Notes: generated by a model from the sequence alone, not told the origin. A DNA stretch of 64,000 bases from Oleispirillum sp963668495 (GCA_963668495.1 OY764545.1:2756395-2820394); one strand, 5' to 3'; shown: positions 44,147 through 52,001, counted from the stretch's first letter. Numbers and translations: made by a program.

Positions 44147-44616
44147 TGATCACTCCATAGCCCATGTGGGACCAAATTATAGCCTTCCACATTCGGGAAT
44201 GCCCCAATTAGCTCTTGTGCCCGCACAAATTCAGGAACGTATGGAAAGCCGCGTGATAAATGCCGCCATATAGCACGTCCAAGATACCATAAGGCATCTT
44301 CTTCTACGCAGCGCAAAGTATGTACCCAAACCATAGCCCCTGATGCACAGATAAACTGCTTATCATTTTGAAAATCTTTAACAAGTTTAGAAATAGCGAA
44401 TATCGCTGTCGGGCTAGCCTCGATTACAGACTTTGGATAAAGCAGATCCCAATTATTGTGTTTCAGTAGAGTGTGTCGCGTGTGTGTTGCAATCACAACC
44501 AACGAGGCTAATTCGTCGTCTTCCATCTGCGCCAAAGCCTCCACATAATCGCGGGCCTCCTTACGCCTTGTCTCCGTAATCTTCGCTTTTGCTTTCTCCT
44601 TCACCCATCCAAACAT
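44134..44616 (-). CDS. Cargo-operon protein of unknown function (160 aa)
   Basis: A 160-residue protein: a basic N-terminal helix (FGWVKEKAKAKITETRRKEA) followed by a helical body with LVVIATHTRHTLLKHNNWDLL and a Trp-rich end. No family recognised. It overlaps the start of the endonuclease gene by 13 bases and follows the small membrane protein by two, so the three form one operon. The start at MFGW has GGGGGCTGAA upstream. Confidence 0.6.
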   Translation of the reverse strand: MFGWVKEKAKAKITETRRKEARDYVEALAQMEDDELASLVVIATHTRHTLLKHNNWDLLYPKSVIEASPTAIFAISKLVKDFQNDKQFICASGAMVWVHTLRCVEEDALWYLGRAIWRHLSRGFPYVPEFVRAQELIGAFPNVEGYNLVPHGLWSDQCTP

Positions 44617-44618
44617 AT

Positions 44619-44864
44619 TCAGCCCCCTCTGATATCCTCGCCCACTCTCTTGCAGGCATCTCTTAACTTGCGCCATTCGTAGTTAAGGTCTTCGTTGTTG
44701 GCGAAGCCTGGCAACAGCAAACGGTATTTCGCCTCATGCATCTGGATTTCATCAACGGCAGAACACGCTTGATTTAAATCCTTACTGTTCTTCCAGTTAA
44801 AAAACATGACCAGCAAGAACAGTGCGGCAAAAATCCACGCTGGCGGATTGTCTTTAAACCTCAT
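44619..44864 (-). CDS. Cargo-operon small membrane protein
   Basis: An 81-residue protein with one transmembrane helix (residues ~9-24, AWIFAALFLLVMFFNW) and a polar C-terminal domain carrying two Cys. It is first in the leftward operon with the 160-residue protein and endonuclease I. Its start lies about 56 bases from the operator at 44920, so the repressor may affect its expression. Confidence 0.6.
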   Translation of the reverse strand: MRFKDNPPAWIFAALFLLVMFFNWKNSKDLNQACSAVDEIQMHEAKYRLLLPGFANNEDLNYEWRKLRDACKRVGEDIRGG

Positions 44865-44919
44865 AACGCCCCCCAGACCGAACCCCGGACAGTGTACGCG
44901 TTATTGCCCTGTTCCTCAT

Positions 44920-44935
44920 GCGGTTAATTATCCGT
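44920..44935. promoter_or_regulatory. Repressor operator 3
   Basis: GCGGTTAATTATCCGT, one mismatch in the right arm relative to the consensus. It lies between the leftward cargo operon and the rightward promoter. On the minus strand it contains GATAAT, a possible -10 box for the cargo operon. Confidence 0.7.
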
Positions 44936-44944
44936 ATTTTATTC

Positions 44945-44973
44945 TTGACGCGGTTTATTAACCGCACTACAGT
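44945..44973 (+). promoter_or_regulatory. PL-like promoter for the rightward arm
   Basis: TTGACG (44945-44950) and TACAGT (44968-44973) with a 17-bp spacer filled by operator 4. The architecture is the same as at the PR-like promoter. It drives the small early genes, the recombinases and probably xis-int. Confidence 0.75.
44950..44965. promoter_or_regulatory. Repressor operator 4
   Basis: GCGGTTTATTAACCGC, 6-bp perfect outer arms, centred in the spacer of the rightward promoter. Centre-to-centre distance to operator 3 is 30 bp, about three helical turns, which would favour cooperative binding. Confidence 0.8.
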
Positions 44974-45000
44974 ATCCCTATCAACACAGGGAGACCCCCC

Positions 45001-45396
45001 ATGATTAACGTCACCGCAGCATACGTAGACCCGGACACTCAAGACATTCGGGATGGTCGCAACGACCCGGCATTTGACGCGCCGCATTTGGTCAAAATCC
45101 GCAATGCACACGCCGCATACATGGCAACGCTGCAAGCGGCTATCGACGATGACAGCACCAGCGACGAGCTGACGACCTGCGCGGCAGAGGCGTTGAACTA
45201 CGCCCATGACTGCCACGACGAAAGCTGCATCTCTGACTTGATCGACAACGCCGAACTGTTTTGCAAATTGTCCCGCACCCCGGAAGTTCCCGGCTATCCC
45301 TGCATCCGTGAGGGCAAGCTGGCGATTGCTCCGGGTGCTGTTAGCGGCTGGATCGGCGTCCACAATCACAACCCGTTGCAGGAGGCCGCGCAATGA
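45001..45396 (+). CDS. Early protein of unknown function (131 aa)
   Basis: The first gene of the rightward early operon, 28 bases after the -10 box, with GGGAGA as ribosome site. A 131-residue acidic protein with several Cys and His (HDCHDESC around residues 70-77), possibly metal binding. No family recognised. First early genes in phages often counter host functions, but nothing here shows that. Confidence 0.65.
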   Translation: MINVTAAYVDPDTQDIRDGRNDPAFDAPHLVKIRNAHAAYMATLQAAIDDDSTSDELTTCAAEALNYAHDCHDESCISDLIDNAELFCKLSRTPEVPGYPCIREGKLAIAPGAVSGWIGVHNHNPLQEAAQ

Positions 45397-45608
45397 GCGG
45401 GGCCATGCAACAAAAAGAGCGCAACGCCCTGTTTGCCCGCGTCTTTCGCGGCACTGATGGGGAAAAAGCCCTCGCTTACCTGCAAGGGCTGAATAAACCA
45501 AGCGGCCCGACAGGTCTGGATGCCTTGAAGCTGGCTCACACCGAAGGTCAACGGAACATGGCCCAAAAGATTGCCGATTGGGTCCGGCAAGGACGGGAGC
45601 AAGGATGA
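45393..45608 (+). CDS. Bbp19-like small phage protein
   Basis: A 71-residue helical protein (NALFARVFRGTDGEKALAYLQ, then HTEGQRNMAQKIADWV) matching the pattern of the Bbp19-like domain: F-x-x-G...L..L...EG-R. Its function is unknown. The start overlaps the upstream stop (ATGA). Confidence 0.6.
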   Translation: MSGAMQQKERNALFARVFRGTDGEKALAYLQGLNKPSGPTGLDALKLAHTEGQRNMAQKIADWVRQGREQG

Positions 45609-45766
45609 TGAAAACGCTTAAACGCCCTGCCACCACCATCACCAACATTCGGTTTCCGGCACCAAAAACGCCCATGTCAGCCGATGCGAAGCTGGTGATT
45701 GCGGCATACGTCGCGCTGGTGCTGTCCGCAACTCTCTGCCTCTACGTTATCCACGGGGGATTTTGA
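45605..45766 (+). CDS. Small one-helix membrane protein (53 aa)
   Basis: A 53-residue protein: a basic Pro-rich N-terminus and a transmembrane helix LVIAAYVALVLSATLCLYVI. The start overlaps the previous stop; two ATG codons in tandem make the first residue ambiguous. Role unknown. Confidence 0.55.
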   Translation: MMKTLKRPATTITNIRFPAPKTPMSADAKLVIAAYVALVLSATLCLYVIHGGF

Positions 45767-45768
45767 TT

Positions 45769-46029
45769 ATGACCAGAGAAAACCTGAACGACGTCGTGAC
45801 CCAGTTTTCAGACTGCCACCACGGCATCTGTGAGGTAATTGAGCGCCTTCAAGAACTGGCCTGCCAGGGAGAAGCAGGGGCAAACCCTGTTGGCGTTAGC
45901 GACCTCGATGGAATGGCAGACAAGCTAGAGTCCGTCCGCGAAGAAATCGACGCAGCCGTCGAAAGCATGAAAGAGCACTACGGCAGCATTCAAGACGGCC
46001 TCGACGACATTATGCGGAGGCTCCAATGA
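45769..46029 (+). CDS. Early acidic coiled-coil protein (86 aa)
   Basis: An 86-residue, very acidic, helical protein (DKLESVREEIDAAVESMKEHY) with coiled-coil character. It could be a DNA mimic or a scaffold, but no family is recognised. I chose the ATG at 45769; a TTG two codons earlier is possible. Confidence 0.55.
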   Translation: MTRENLNDVVTQFSDCHHGICEVIERLQELACQGEAGANPVGVSDLDGMADKLESVREEIDAAVESMKEHYGSIQDGLDDIMRRLQ

Positions 46030-46271
46030 GCAAGCACACACCTCATCCAACAAAGCAGACAGGGCGCCTACACTACCACACCAAATCTTATAGCGATGAA
46101 TTTGTGTGTCCAGTATGCGGTTTAGCCCGACGCTTCAACCTTAATTATCTTGGCAATCGTCGCGTCCCAATGTGTGACGGCAAGCAGATCAAGGCCGGAG
46201 ATAAACTCACATTCGCAGAATATCAGGCCCTCAAGGCCCGAGCTAAAGCCAAGGCGGAGGGCGCGGAATGA
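46026..46271 (+). CDS. Zinc-ribbon-type small protein (81 aa)
   Basis: An 81-residue protein with CPVCGLARRF (residues ~28-37), a second Cys at ~50 and several His in the N-terminal part, and a Lys/Ala-rich helical tail. It may bind zinc and nucleic acid. It is coupled to neighbours by ATGA overlaps on both sides. Confidence 0.55.
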   Translation: MSKHTPHPTKQTGRLHYHTKSYSDEFVCPVCGLARRFNLNYLGNRRVPMCDGKQIKAGDKLTFAEYQALKARAKAKAEGAE

Positions 46272-46438
46272 CCACGCCACAAGCACAAATCGCCGCAGAT
46301 GGTGCAAAGGCCGTCGCCTGCATCATCCGGGCAATCCGGGCAGAGCAAGCGGGCAACGTCAAAGCCGCCGCAAAACTGCGCACCGTCAGCAAGCTATACG
46401 CAGCACGGCAGCGCAAAGTACGGGAGATGGTGCAGTGA
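46268..46438 (+). CDS. Small Ala/Arg-rich protein (56 aa)
   Basis: A 56-residue frame (MTTPQAQIAADGAKAVACI..., ending QRKVREMVQ), basic and helical. Its ATG overlaps the previous TGA and its TGA overlaps the GTG of the exonuclease gene. The double coupling supports a real gene. Function unknown. Confidence 0.55.
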   Translation: MTTPQAQIAADGAKAVACIIRAIRAEQAGNVKAAAKLRTVSKLYAARQRKVREMVQ

Positions 46439-47334
46439 CAAACATCAGCATTCAGGACCGCATCAACTGGATCGGCGCGTCCGAGGTTGCCGCTCTTTTT
46501 GGGCTACACAAACAAATAACCTTGTTCGAGCTTTGGAACATCAAAGCCGGAAACATGCCTGCTCCAGACCTTAGCAGTAATGACCGCGTATTTTGGGGTA
46601 ACGTTCTTGAGCCTGCAATCGCCGCCGGCATTGCAAAGAAAATGGGCTGGAATGTCCGCAACGTGCGTCGGTACATCGAACACAAGACGGTCAAAGGCAT
46701 GGGGGCATCTCTTGATTACGAGATTGTATCTCACCCCAAAGGGCCGGGCGTGCTGGAAATCAAAACCGTTGATTGGCTTGAATACAAAAACTGGCCCGAC
46801 GGGGAGCCTACCCTATCGTACCAACTCCAGCTACAGGATCAGCTTGCATGCACAGGGCGTAGCTGGGGCGCAATCGGCGTCCTGATCGGCGGCAATGACC
46901 TCAAGGTGTTTGAGTATGACCGCCACGATAAGACGATTGCAAAGCTGGAAAATGAGATTGCCGCATTCTGGGTATCCATTGCGTCCGGGAAATGCCCGGA
47001 ACCAGACTTTGAGCGTGACGCAGCAACCATAGCTGCCCTCAGCATTAACAGCGATGGCGAAGTTATGGATGCCCGAGGCGACAATTATCTCACCGCGCTC
47101 TGCAACGACTATCACGAAGCCGCGACAAAGGAACGCGAAGCCAAAAAAGCCAAGGATGCCGCGAAAGCTGAAATCCTAATCAAGATCGGCAACGCACCAA
47201 AGGCTTTAGTCGATGGCTTCAGCATTAGCGCCGGGACCGTCGCGGAGAACCACGTTTCGTTTAAGTGTCCGGCATACCGGAACCTGAGAATCACCAAGAA
47301 AAAGGAAGCGACCAATGAGCAACAGGCAGCTTAG
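46435..47334 (+). CDS. YqaJ-like viral recombinase (exonuclease)
   Basis: A 299-residue nuclease of the YqaJ/lambda-exo type. RINWIGASEVAALFGLH opens the protein. The active-site run is VRRYIEHKTVKGMGASLDYEI, then GVLEIKTVDW (Asp and E-x-K) and SYQLQLQDQLACTG. It chews back one strand of double-stranded DNA for the RecT annealase next door. A GTG start at 46435 is chosen; it overlaps the upstream stop, and the longer in-frame extension covers two other genes. Confidence 0.88.
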   Translation: MTNISIQDRINWIGASEVAALFGLHKQITLFELWNIKAGNMPAPDLSSNDRVFWGNVLEPAIAAGIAKKMGWNVRNVRRYIEHKTVKGMGASLDYEIVSHPKGPGVLEIKTVDWLEYKNWPDGEPTLSYQLQLQDQLACTGRSWGAIGVLIGGNDLKVFEYDRHDKTIAKLENEIAAFWVSIASGKCPEPDFERDAATIAALSINSDGEVMDARGDNYLTALCNDYHEAATKEREAKKAKDAAKAEILIKIGNAPKALVDGFSISAGTVAENHVSFKCPAYRNLRITKKKEATNEQQAA

Positions 47335-48349
47335 CACTGACGTGAAAGCAAAGGCCGGAGACGTACGCAACACCCTTATGGCTCTGCGTCCTCAGCTTGA
47401 AATGGCCCTGCCAAAACACCTGACACCGGACCGCCTTGTTCGTGTCGTCATGTCTGCGGTGCAGAACAACCCGAAACTGTTGGAATGCGAACGAACGAGC
47501 TTTCTGTCGGCAATCATGACATGCGCGCAACTCGGACTTGAACCGGACGGTGTCCTTGGGCAGGCATATCTGATTCCGTTTAAAGTTCGGAACGTCATGA
47601 AATGTCAGTTTATCCCCGGATACAAAGGGCTGATTTCTCTCGCCCGCAATTCCGGCGAAGTCAGCAGCATTATGGCGCAAGCGGTCTACGAAAAAGACCA
47701 TTTTGACTATGCGTTCGGCCTGAACGAACGTCTCGACCACAAACCATATGAAGGCGATGACCGGGGCGAGATCACCCACTTCTGGGCCATTGCGAAATTC
47801 AAAGACGGCGGTTGCCACTGGGACGTTATGACCACCTCACAAGTCAACCGTATCCGTGACAACAGTCAAGGCTACAAAACGGCAAAAGCGTTTCCGAAAA
47901 ATGGGGTTATCCGCTCCCCGTGGGTCGATCACTACGAAGAAATGGGCAAGAAGACAGCCATTCGTCGTATTGCGAAGTATTTACCAATGGACGTGCAGAA
48001 GGCTGCCTACATTGCTGACAGTTACGACACCGGAAAAACCACAAACCTTGAGCACGGTGAAATTGTTGTCTTTGACCCGGATACGCTCGAACACGACGAG
48101 CCGCAGATGATCGAAGGCAACGCAAGCAAGCTCGACCAATTTGCAGCAGAACCACCCCATGACGCCGATACCGGGGAAGTGGTTGAACCCGACACCAACG
48201 AAACCCCGGCACAGATCGCACTGCGAAAGCTGGAAGCGACACAGACGCGGGGAGACTTCCAAGCCCTTCTGGGCGAAATGCCCGAAGACATCCGCAAGGA
48301 GATCGGCGGGGAACGTCTGGCAGACATGGCGGACAGGTTCGAGGATTAA
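47315..48349 (+). CDS. recT: RecT-family single-strand annealing protein
   Basis: A 344-residue RecT. It shows LPKHLTPDRLVRVVMSAVQNNPKLLEC near the N-terminus, AIMTCAQLGLEPDGVLGQAYLIPF, and MKCQFIPGYKGLISLARNSG, the core of the family. It anneals strands produced by the exonuclease, whose last 20 bases it overlaps. The C-terminal ~70 residues are acidic and variable. Confidence 0.95.
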   Translation: MSNRQLSTDVKAKAGDVRNTLMALRPQLEMALPKHLTPDRLVRVVMSAVQNNPKLLECERTSFLSAIMTCAQLGLEPDGVLGQAYLIPFKVRNVMKCQFIPGYKGLISLARNSGEVSSIMAQAVYEKDHFDYAFGLNERLDHKPYEGDDRGEITHFWAIAKFKDGGCHWDVMTTSQVNRIRDNSQGYKTAKAFPKNGVIRSPWVDHYEEMGKKTAIRRIAKYLPMDVQKAAYIADSYDTGKTTNLEHGEIVVFDPDTLEHDEPQMIEGNASKLDQFAAEPPHDADTGEVVEPDTNETPAQIALRKLEATQTRGDFQALLGEMPEDIRKEIGGERLADMADRFED

Positions 48350-48538
48350 CCAGTTTGTGAATTGGGGAGATCGGCGGTTCGAATCCGTCCTGCGTTTCTG
48401 GCTGAGCTGTGCGCAGTAGTAGAGCGGTCTAATACACCCCGTCGGGGAGGCGCTGGTTCGAATCCAGCACGGGCGAGTGGCGCTTATTTAAGGCCATCCC
48501 GTTGGGAGAGAGGTCTAATCCGCCCCATCACGATTCAA
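48350..48538 (+). other. Tandem tRNA-like fragments (decayed tRNA cluster or mimic)
   Basis: The ~200-bp gap after recT holds tRNA-like pieces. Unit 1: an anticodon-arm-like CCAGTTTGTGAATTGG (48350-48365) and a T arm GGCGG-TTCGAAT-CCGTC (48373-48389). Unit 2: a D-arm-like GTAGTAGAGCGGTCTAA (48416-48432) and a perfect T arm GCTGG-TTCGAAT-CCAGC (48452-48468). Unit 3: GGGAGAGAGGTCTAAT (48504-48519) and GATTCAA (48532-48538). T-loops are 75-79 bp apart, about one tRNA length. No unit forms a full acceptor stem, so these are not normal tRNAs. Confidence 0.45.
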
Positions 48539-48548
48539 GGAGCCAAGA

Positions 48549-49640
48549 ATGAGCGATAACAGCAAAATCGAATGGTGTGACGCCACCCTTAACGTCTTTC
48601 GCGGTTGCTCCAAAGTATCCGCAGGGTGCATGCACTGCTATGCGGAGGCAATGGCGGCACGGTTCCATAAGCCGGGGCAATGGGGCGAAAGCCTCACCAA
48701 GGATGGACGCTGGACCGGAGATATTCAATTTTCATTGGGTGCGCTACAGCTGGCTTTCAAGTGGAAACGCCCACGGCGAATTTTTATCAACAGCACAAGC
48801 GATACATTTCATCCAAACGTAAAAGAGGAATGGCTCAACTATCTCTTTGCTACTGTAGCCCTCAACCCACATCACACATTCATTGTGCTAACCAAGCGAC
48901 CAGACCGCATGTGTGAATATATGTGTCGGGAAAATCGTGACGAGGCAATTGGATATCACGCTTACGAACTCTCAGAAGAATTTGGAGGTGACACAACACG
49001 CGCGCCAGCCCTCATCCATCGCGGACATCCGCCGCATGGTTCTTGGCCCCTGCCTAACCTATGGCTTGGCGTAAGTGTTGAGGACCAAGCTACGGCGGAA
49101 CAACGGATCACGCCACTTTTGGCAGCCCCCGCAGCCGTCCGTTTTGTGAGCGCGGAACCTCTGCTTGGTCCGGTTGATCTAACGCGCCTTGATATGGACG
49201 TAATGTTCGGGATCGACAAACCAGACCCGCATGGATACCGCCCCAAGCATTATTTTGACGCTCTGCGCGGCATGTCAGACATCAACCCCATTCATGGAGC
49301 AGAACCAGATTTAGCGGCACTGGATTGGCTCATTGTCGGAGGCGAGAGCGGCCCTAAAGCACGCCCTATACACCCTGATTGGGTGCGCGGCCTGCGCGAC
49401 CAATGCACAGCCACAGACACCCCATTTTTCTTTAAACAGTGGGGCGAATGGGGATTTGCAGGGGGTGACTGCACACACATGCTGTCCATCAACGGCAACC
49501 TCACAACGTTGGGCAACGCCCCCGGTGATGCAGACTGGCCCTGCGCTAAAATAGGCAAGCGCAAAGCAGGTCACCTCTTAGACGGCGTGGCACACCGCGA
49601 GTTTCCGGCTCAAACCACCAAACCAGAGCGGGGTGCGTGA
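48549..49640 (+). CDS. Phage Gp37/Gp68 family (DUF5131) protein
   Basis: A 363-residue protein matching the family by KIEWCDATLNVFRGCSKVSAGCMHCYAE at the N-terminus (a C-x-x-x-C-x-x-C-like cluster resembling radical-SAM iron-sulphur ligands), WLGVSVEDQATAEQRI, and VSAEPLLGP and IVGGESGPKARP segments. The enzymatic role is not established. It is widespread in temperate phages. Its start follows the tRNA-like stretch. Confidence 0.85.
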   Translation: MSDNSKIEWCDATLNVFRGCSKVSAGCMHCYAEAMAARFHKPGQWGESLTKDGRWTGDIQFSLGALQLAFKWKRPRRIFINSTSDTFHPNVKEEWLNYLFATVALNPHHTFIVLTKRPDRMCEYMCRENRDEAIGYHAYELSEEFGGDTTRAPALIHRGHPPHGSWPLPNLWLGVSVEDQATAEQRITPLLAAPAAVRFVSAEPLLGPVDLTRLDMDVMFGIDKPDPHGYRPKHYFDALRGMSDINPIHGAEPDLAALDWLIVGGESGPKARPIHPDWVRGLRDQCTATDTPFFFKQWGEWGFAGGDCTHMLSINGNLTTLGNAPGDADWPCAKIGKRKAGHLLDGVAHREFPAQTTKPERGA

Positions 49641-50293
49641 TGAAAGTTCTTATCGCCTGCGAATGCTCAGGCATTGTCCGTAATGCGTTTCTTGATAATG
49701 GGCATGATGCCTGGTCTTGTGACCTCAAGCCATCGGATGATCGCTCTAATCGCCACATCCAGGATGACGTGCGCAACGTCTTGCACATGGACAAATGGGA
49801 CATGCTCATTGTTGCCCATCCTCCTTGCACGCGGCTTTGCAATTCCGGTGTTCGCTGGTTAAGTGCGCCGCCAGAGGGCAAGACGATAAACCAAATGTGG
49901 CAGGAGCTTGACGAAGGAGCAGAGCTTTTCTCGCACATGTGGAATGCTGATGTACCTATGATCGCCGTTGAAAACCCGGTCATGCACAAGCACGCAAAAG
50001 AGCGCATCAGAAATTTTAAGCCACACACGCAGTCAATCCAGCCATGGCAGTTTGGCGATGATCCAGGCGGACCGGATAACGAGAAAAAGCGCACATGCTT
50101 ATGGCTGCGTGGCCTCCCGCCTCTTGTGCCCACTGGATCACTTGACGGCACAACAGCACGGGCCAGAGTCCACAAAGCAACACCCGGCCCCAACAGATCA
50201 AAAGAGCGCAGCCGATTTTTCCCCGGCATTGCAAAAGCAATGGCTGACCAATGGGGCGGCATTGCCGAAACCACCCACCAAGCAGCGGAGTGA
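49640..50293 (+). CDS. Cytosine-5 DNA methyltransferase-like protein
   Basis: A 217-residue protein with a motif-I-like LIACECSGIVRNAF, a catalytic-type HPPCTRLCNSG (Cys63) and ENP in MIAVENPVMH, which match motifs I, IV and VI of cytosine-5 methyltransferases. It lacks a normal target-recognition domain and is short. It may be a reduced methylase or a related pyrimidine-modifying enzyme. The ATG overlapping the previous TGA is preferred to a GTG one codon earlier. Confidence 0.65.
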   Translation: MKVLIACECSGIVRNAFLDNGHDAWSCDLKPSDDRSNRHIQDDVRNVLHMDKWDMLIVAHPPCTRLCNSGVRWLSAPPEGKTINQMWQELDEGAELFSHMWNADVPMIAVENPVMHKHAKERIRNFKPHTQSIQPWQFGDDPGGPDNEKKRTCLWLRGLPPLVPTGSLDGTTARARVHKATPGPNRSKERSRFFPGIAKAMADQWGGIAETTHQAAE

Positions 50294-50296
50294 CCA

Positions 50297-50659
50297 ATGA
50301 CACCAAATGATTTCACCGTCGGTCAAGAACTGTTCGTAGTGCACACGGAGCACACCGGGCGCAGACACACCACCGAAACCATGACCGTCACAAAAATCGG
50401 CCGCAAGTGGGTAACGCTTGGCAAAGATTGGAAGCAAATACGCTTTGATCCGGCAAACCGCATGCTTTGTGACAATGATTGCGGACGCCCGAGCCAAGTG
50501 TTTTTGAGCGAGGCCGACTACTCCGAGCAAAAGCGTAAAGCGGTCATGTGGGAAAAATTCAAGCGCCGCTCCGAATTAAGAGGTGCTCCTGCATCCGTAT
50601 CCGCTGGTCGCCTCGCAGAGATACTTTCTGAGCTTGGGTACGGGGAGCTAACGCGATGA
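50297..50659 (+). CDS. Small phage protein with beta-barrel-type N-terminus (120 aa)
   Basis: A 120-residue protein: beta-rich first half (VGQELFVVHTE, TMTVTKIGRKWVTLG), helical second half (YSEQKRKAVMWEKFKRRSEL). Such small barrel proteins are common in phage early operons. No function is known. It is coupled to the next gene by ATGA. Confidence 0.55.
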   Translation: MTPNDFTVGQELFVVHTEHTGRRHTTETMTVTKIGRKWVTLGKDWKQIRFDPANRMLCDNDCGRPSQVFLSEADYSEQKRKAVMWEKFKRRSELRGAPASVSAGRLAEILSELGYGELTR

Positions 50660-50853
50660 CCCGGCACGAACAGCAGCAACAGCAGGCCAAAGCCGAGGCT
50701 AAGGCCGCATACTTTGCGGCAGGCGGCAAAGTCACCAAGTGCCCGCCAGCGCATACAGAATCCCGTTGGGACGGCTTTAGCATCCCGTTCTACGCGGCGA
50801 CTGGGCTGCCTTGGAGGAAGACCAGCAAACAGGAAGAAGGGAGGGACAATTGA
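50656..50853 (+). CDS. Small phage protein (65 aa)
   Basis: A 65-residue protein beginning with a Gln/Ala-rich helix (EQQQQQAKAEAKAAYFAAG), followed by a Pro/Trp-rich tail. No family is recognised. Its stop overlaps the TTG start of the excisionase (TTGA). Confidence 0.5.
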   Translation: MTRHEQQQQQAKAEAKAAYFAAGGKVTKCPPAHTESRWDGFSIPFYAATGLPWRKTSKQEEGRDN

Positions 50854-51110
50854 ACCAGAGAGCCTACACGCCTGACCAGCTTGCCGAACGTTGGGGTTGC
50901 TCTCCGAACTCGGTTCGGTCAATGATTAAGCGCGGCGAGCTTCGCGGCTTCCGTTTGGGCAAGTTGTACCGCGTCCCCGTTGAGGCGGTTGAGGAACACG
51001 AACAATGCGAGACTATCAACTCAAGCTCTACCGAGGCAAATGGGCCGTCTATTATCGTGACGGAGGCCAAACGCGCCGCCATTCATGCGGCACGAGCCAT
51101 CGTGCGTTAG
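50850..51110 (+). CDS. Excisionase-type helix-turn-helix protein
   Basis: An 86-residue protein with a winged helix of the MerR/HTH_17 type: AYTPDQLAERWGCSPNSVRSMIKRGELRGFRLGKLYRV (positions ~5-42, read in parts). No ATG exists in frame; a TTG at 50850 follows a strong AGGGAGGG site. Its last 106 bases overlap the integrase gene in another frame, as xis and int overlap in lambda. It would bend attachment-site DNA for excision. Confidence 0.75.
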   Translation: MNQRAYTPDQLAERWGCSPNSVRSMIKRGELRGFRLGKLYRVPVEAVEEHEQCETINSSSTEANGPSIIVTEAKRAAIHAARAIVR

Positions 51111-51988
51111 CGGAAAAGATCAAAGTCCGCATAGTTCAGGAGCTTGAAAAGCCAGAGGATCACAAGATTAAGACCCTCTGGGATGCCTATGTAAAAGCGC
51201 ACAAAGGCAGAACTCTCGCCGACAATATGAAATACGCTTGGCCCGCCTTAGAAAAAGAATTCGGTGACGGCCTAGAGACAGAAGCAATAACTGTTGAAAA
51301 ATGCCGAAAACACATAACGCGACGCAGAGCAGAAGGCCGGAAAGACGGGACAATCTGGTCAGAGCTTAACCGCCTGCGCATTGTCATGAACTGGGCAAAG
51401 AAGAACAAGCTCATTCATGACGTGCCGCCTTTTGAACTTCCCCAACAGCCGGAATCAAAAGACAGGTTCCTCACCCGGCGCGAATTCTCCGCCCTTCTGG
51501 AAAACGCCGTCGCACCTCACATCAAGGTCGCTATTGCTCTACTTATGGCGACAGGGGCACGCAAGCAAGCAATCCTCGACCTGACATGGGACCGGGTAGA
51601 CATGGAGCGCGGAATCATCGTGTTGCGGAACCCATTTGAGCAAAAGCGGCAGAAAGGACGAGCAACTGTACCAATAAACCGTAGCCTTATGGCTGTGCTG
51701 CAAACTGCGCGTGATGCATCGACGTGCGAATTTGTTGTAGAGTACGGGTCCAAGAAGGTCGGCGATATTAAGAAAGGTTTTGCCAAAGCAGCGGAACGCG
51801 CAGGGCTTGCAGAAGTTACCCCGCACGTCTTGCGGCACACTGCCGCCGTATGGATGGCAGAAGACGGAATCCAAATGGAAGAGATTGCGCAATTCCTTGG
51901 ACACAAGAACGTCAACACGACGCGCAGGATTTACGCCCGCTATTCACCGGACTACCTACGCACCGCTTCGGAGGCTTTGGTTTTTTAA
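51005..51988 (+). CDS. int: Tyrosine integrase
   Basis: A 327-residue recombinase. The catalytic set is Arg186 (TGARKQAI), the HxxR motif His274/Arg277 (TPHVLRHTAAVW), His300 (FLGHKN) and Tyr310 (RRIYARY). An arm-binding N-terminal domain (WAVYYRDGG) and a core-binding helical domain precede it. It lies 140 bases from attR and so catalyses insertion into tRNA-Thr. Confidence 0.96.
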   Translation: MRDYQLKLYRGKWAVYYRDGGQTRRHSCGTSHRALAEKIKVRIVQELEKPEDHKIKTLWDAYVKAHKGRTLADNMKYAWPALEKEFGDGLETEAITVEKCRKHITRRRAEGRKDGTIWSELNRLRIVMNWAKKNKLIHDVPPFELPQQPESKDRFLTRREFSALLENAVAPHIKVAIALLMATGARKQAILDLTWDRVDMERGIIVLRNPFEQKRQKGRATVPINRSLMAVLQTARDASTCEFVVEYGSKKVGDIKKGFAKAAERAGLAEVTPHVLRHTAAVWMAEDGIQMEEIAQFLGHKNVNTTRRIYARYSPDYLRTASEALVF

Positions 51989-52001
51989 TGGCAACCATAA
52001 A

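Noticed and set aside
44854..45675. 273-codon minus-strand frame crossing the rightward early promoter
   Set aside because: It would span the operators and promoter and oppose three tightly coupled early genes with good ribosome sites.
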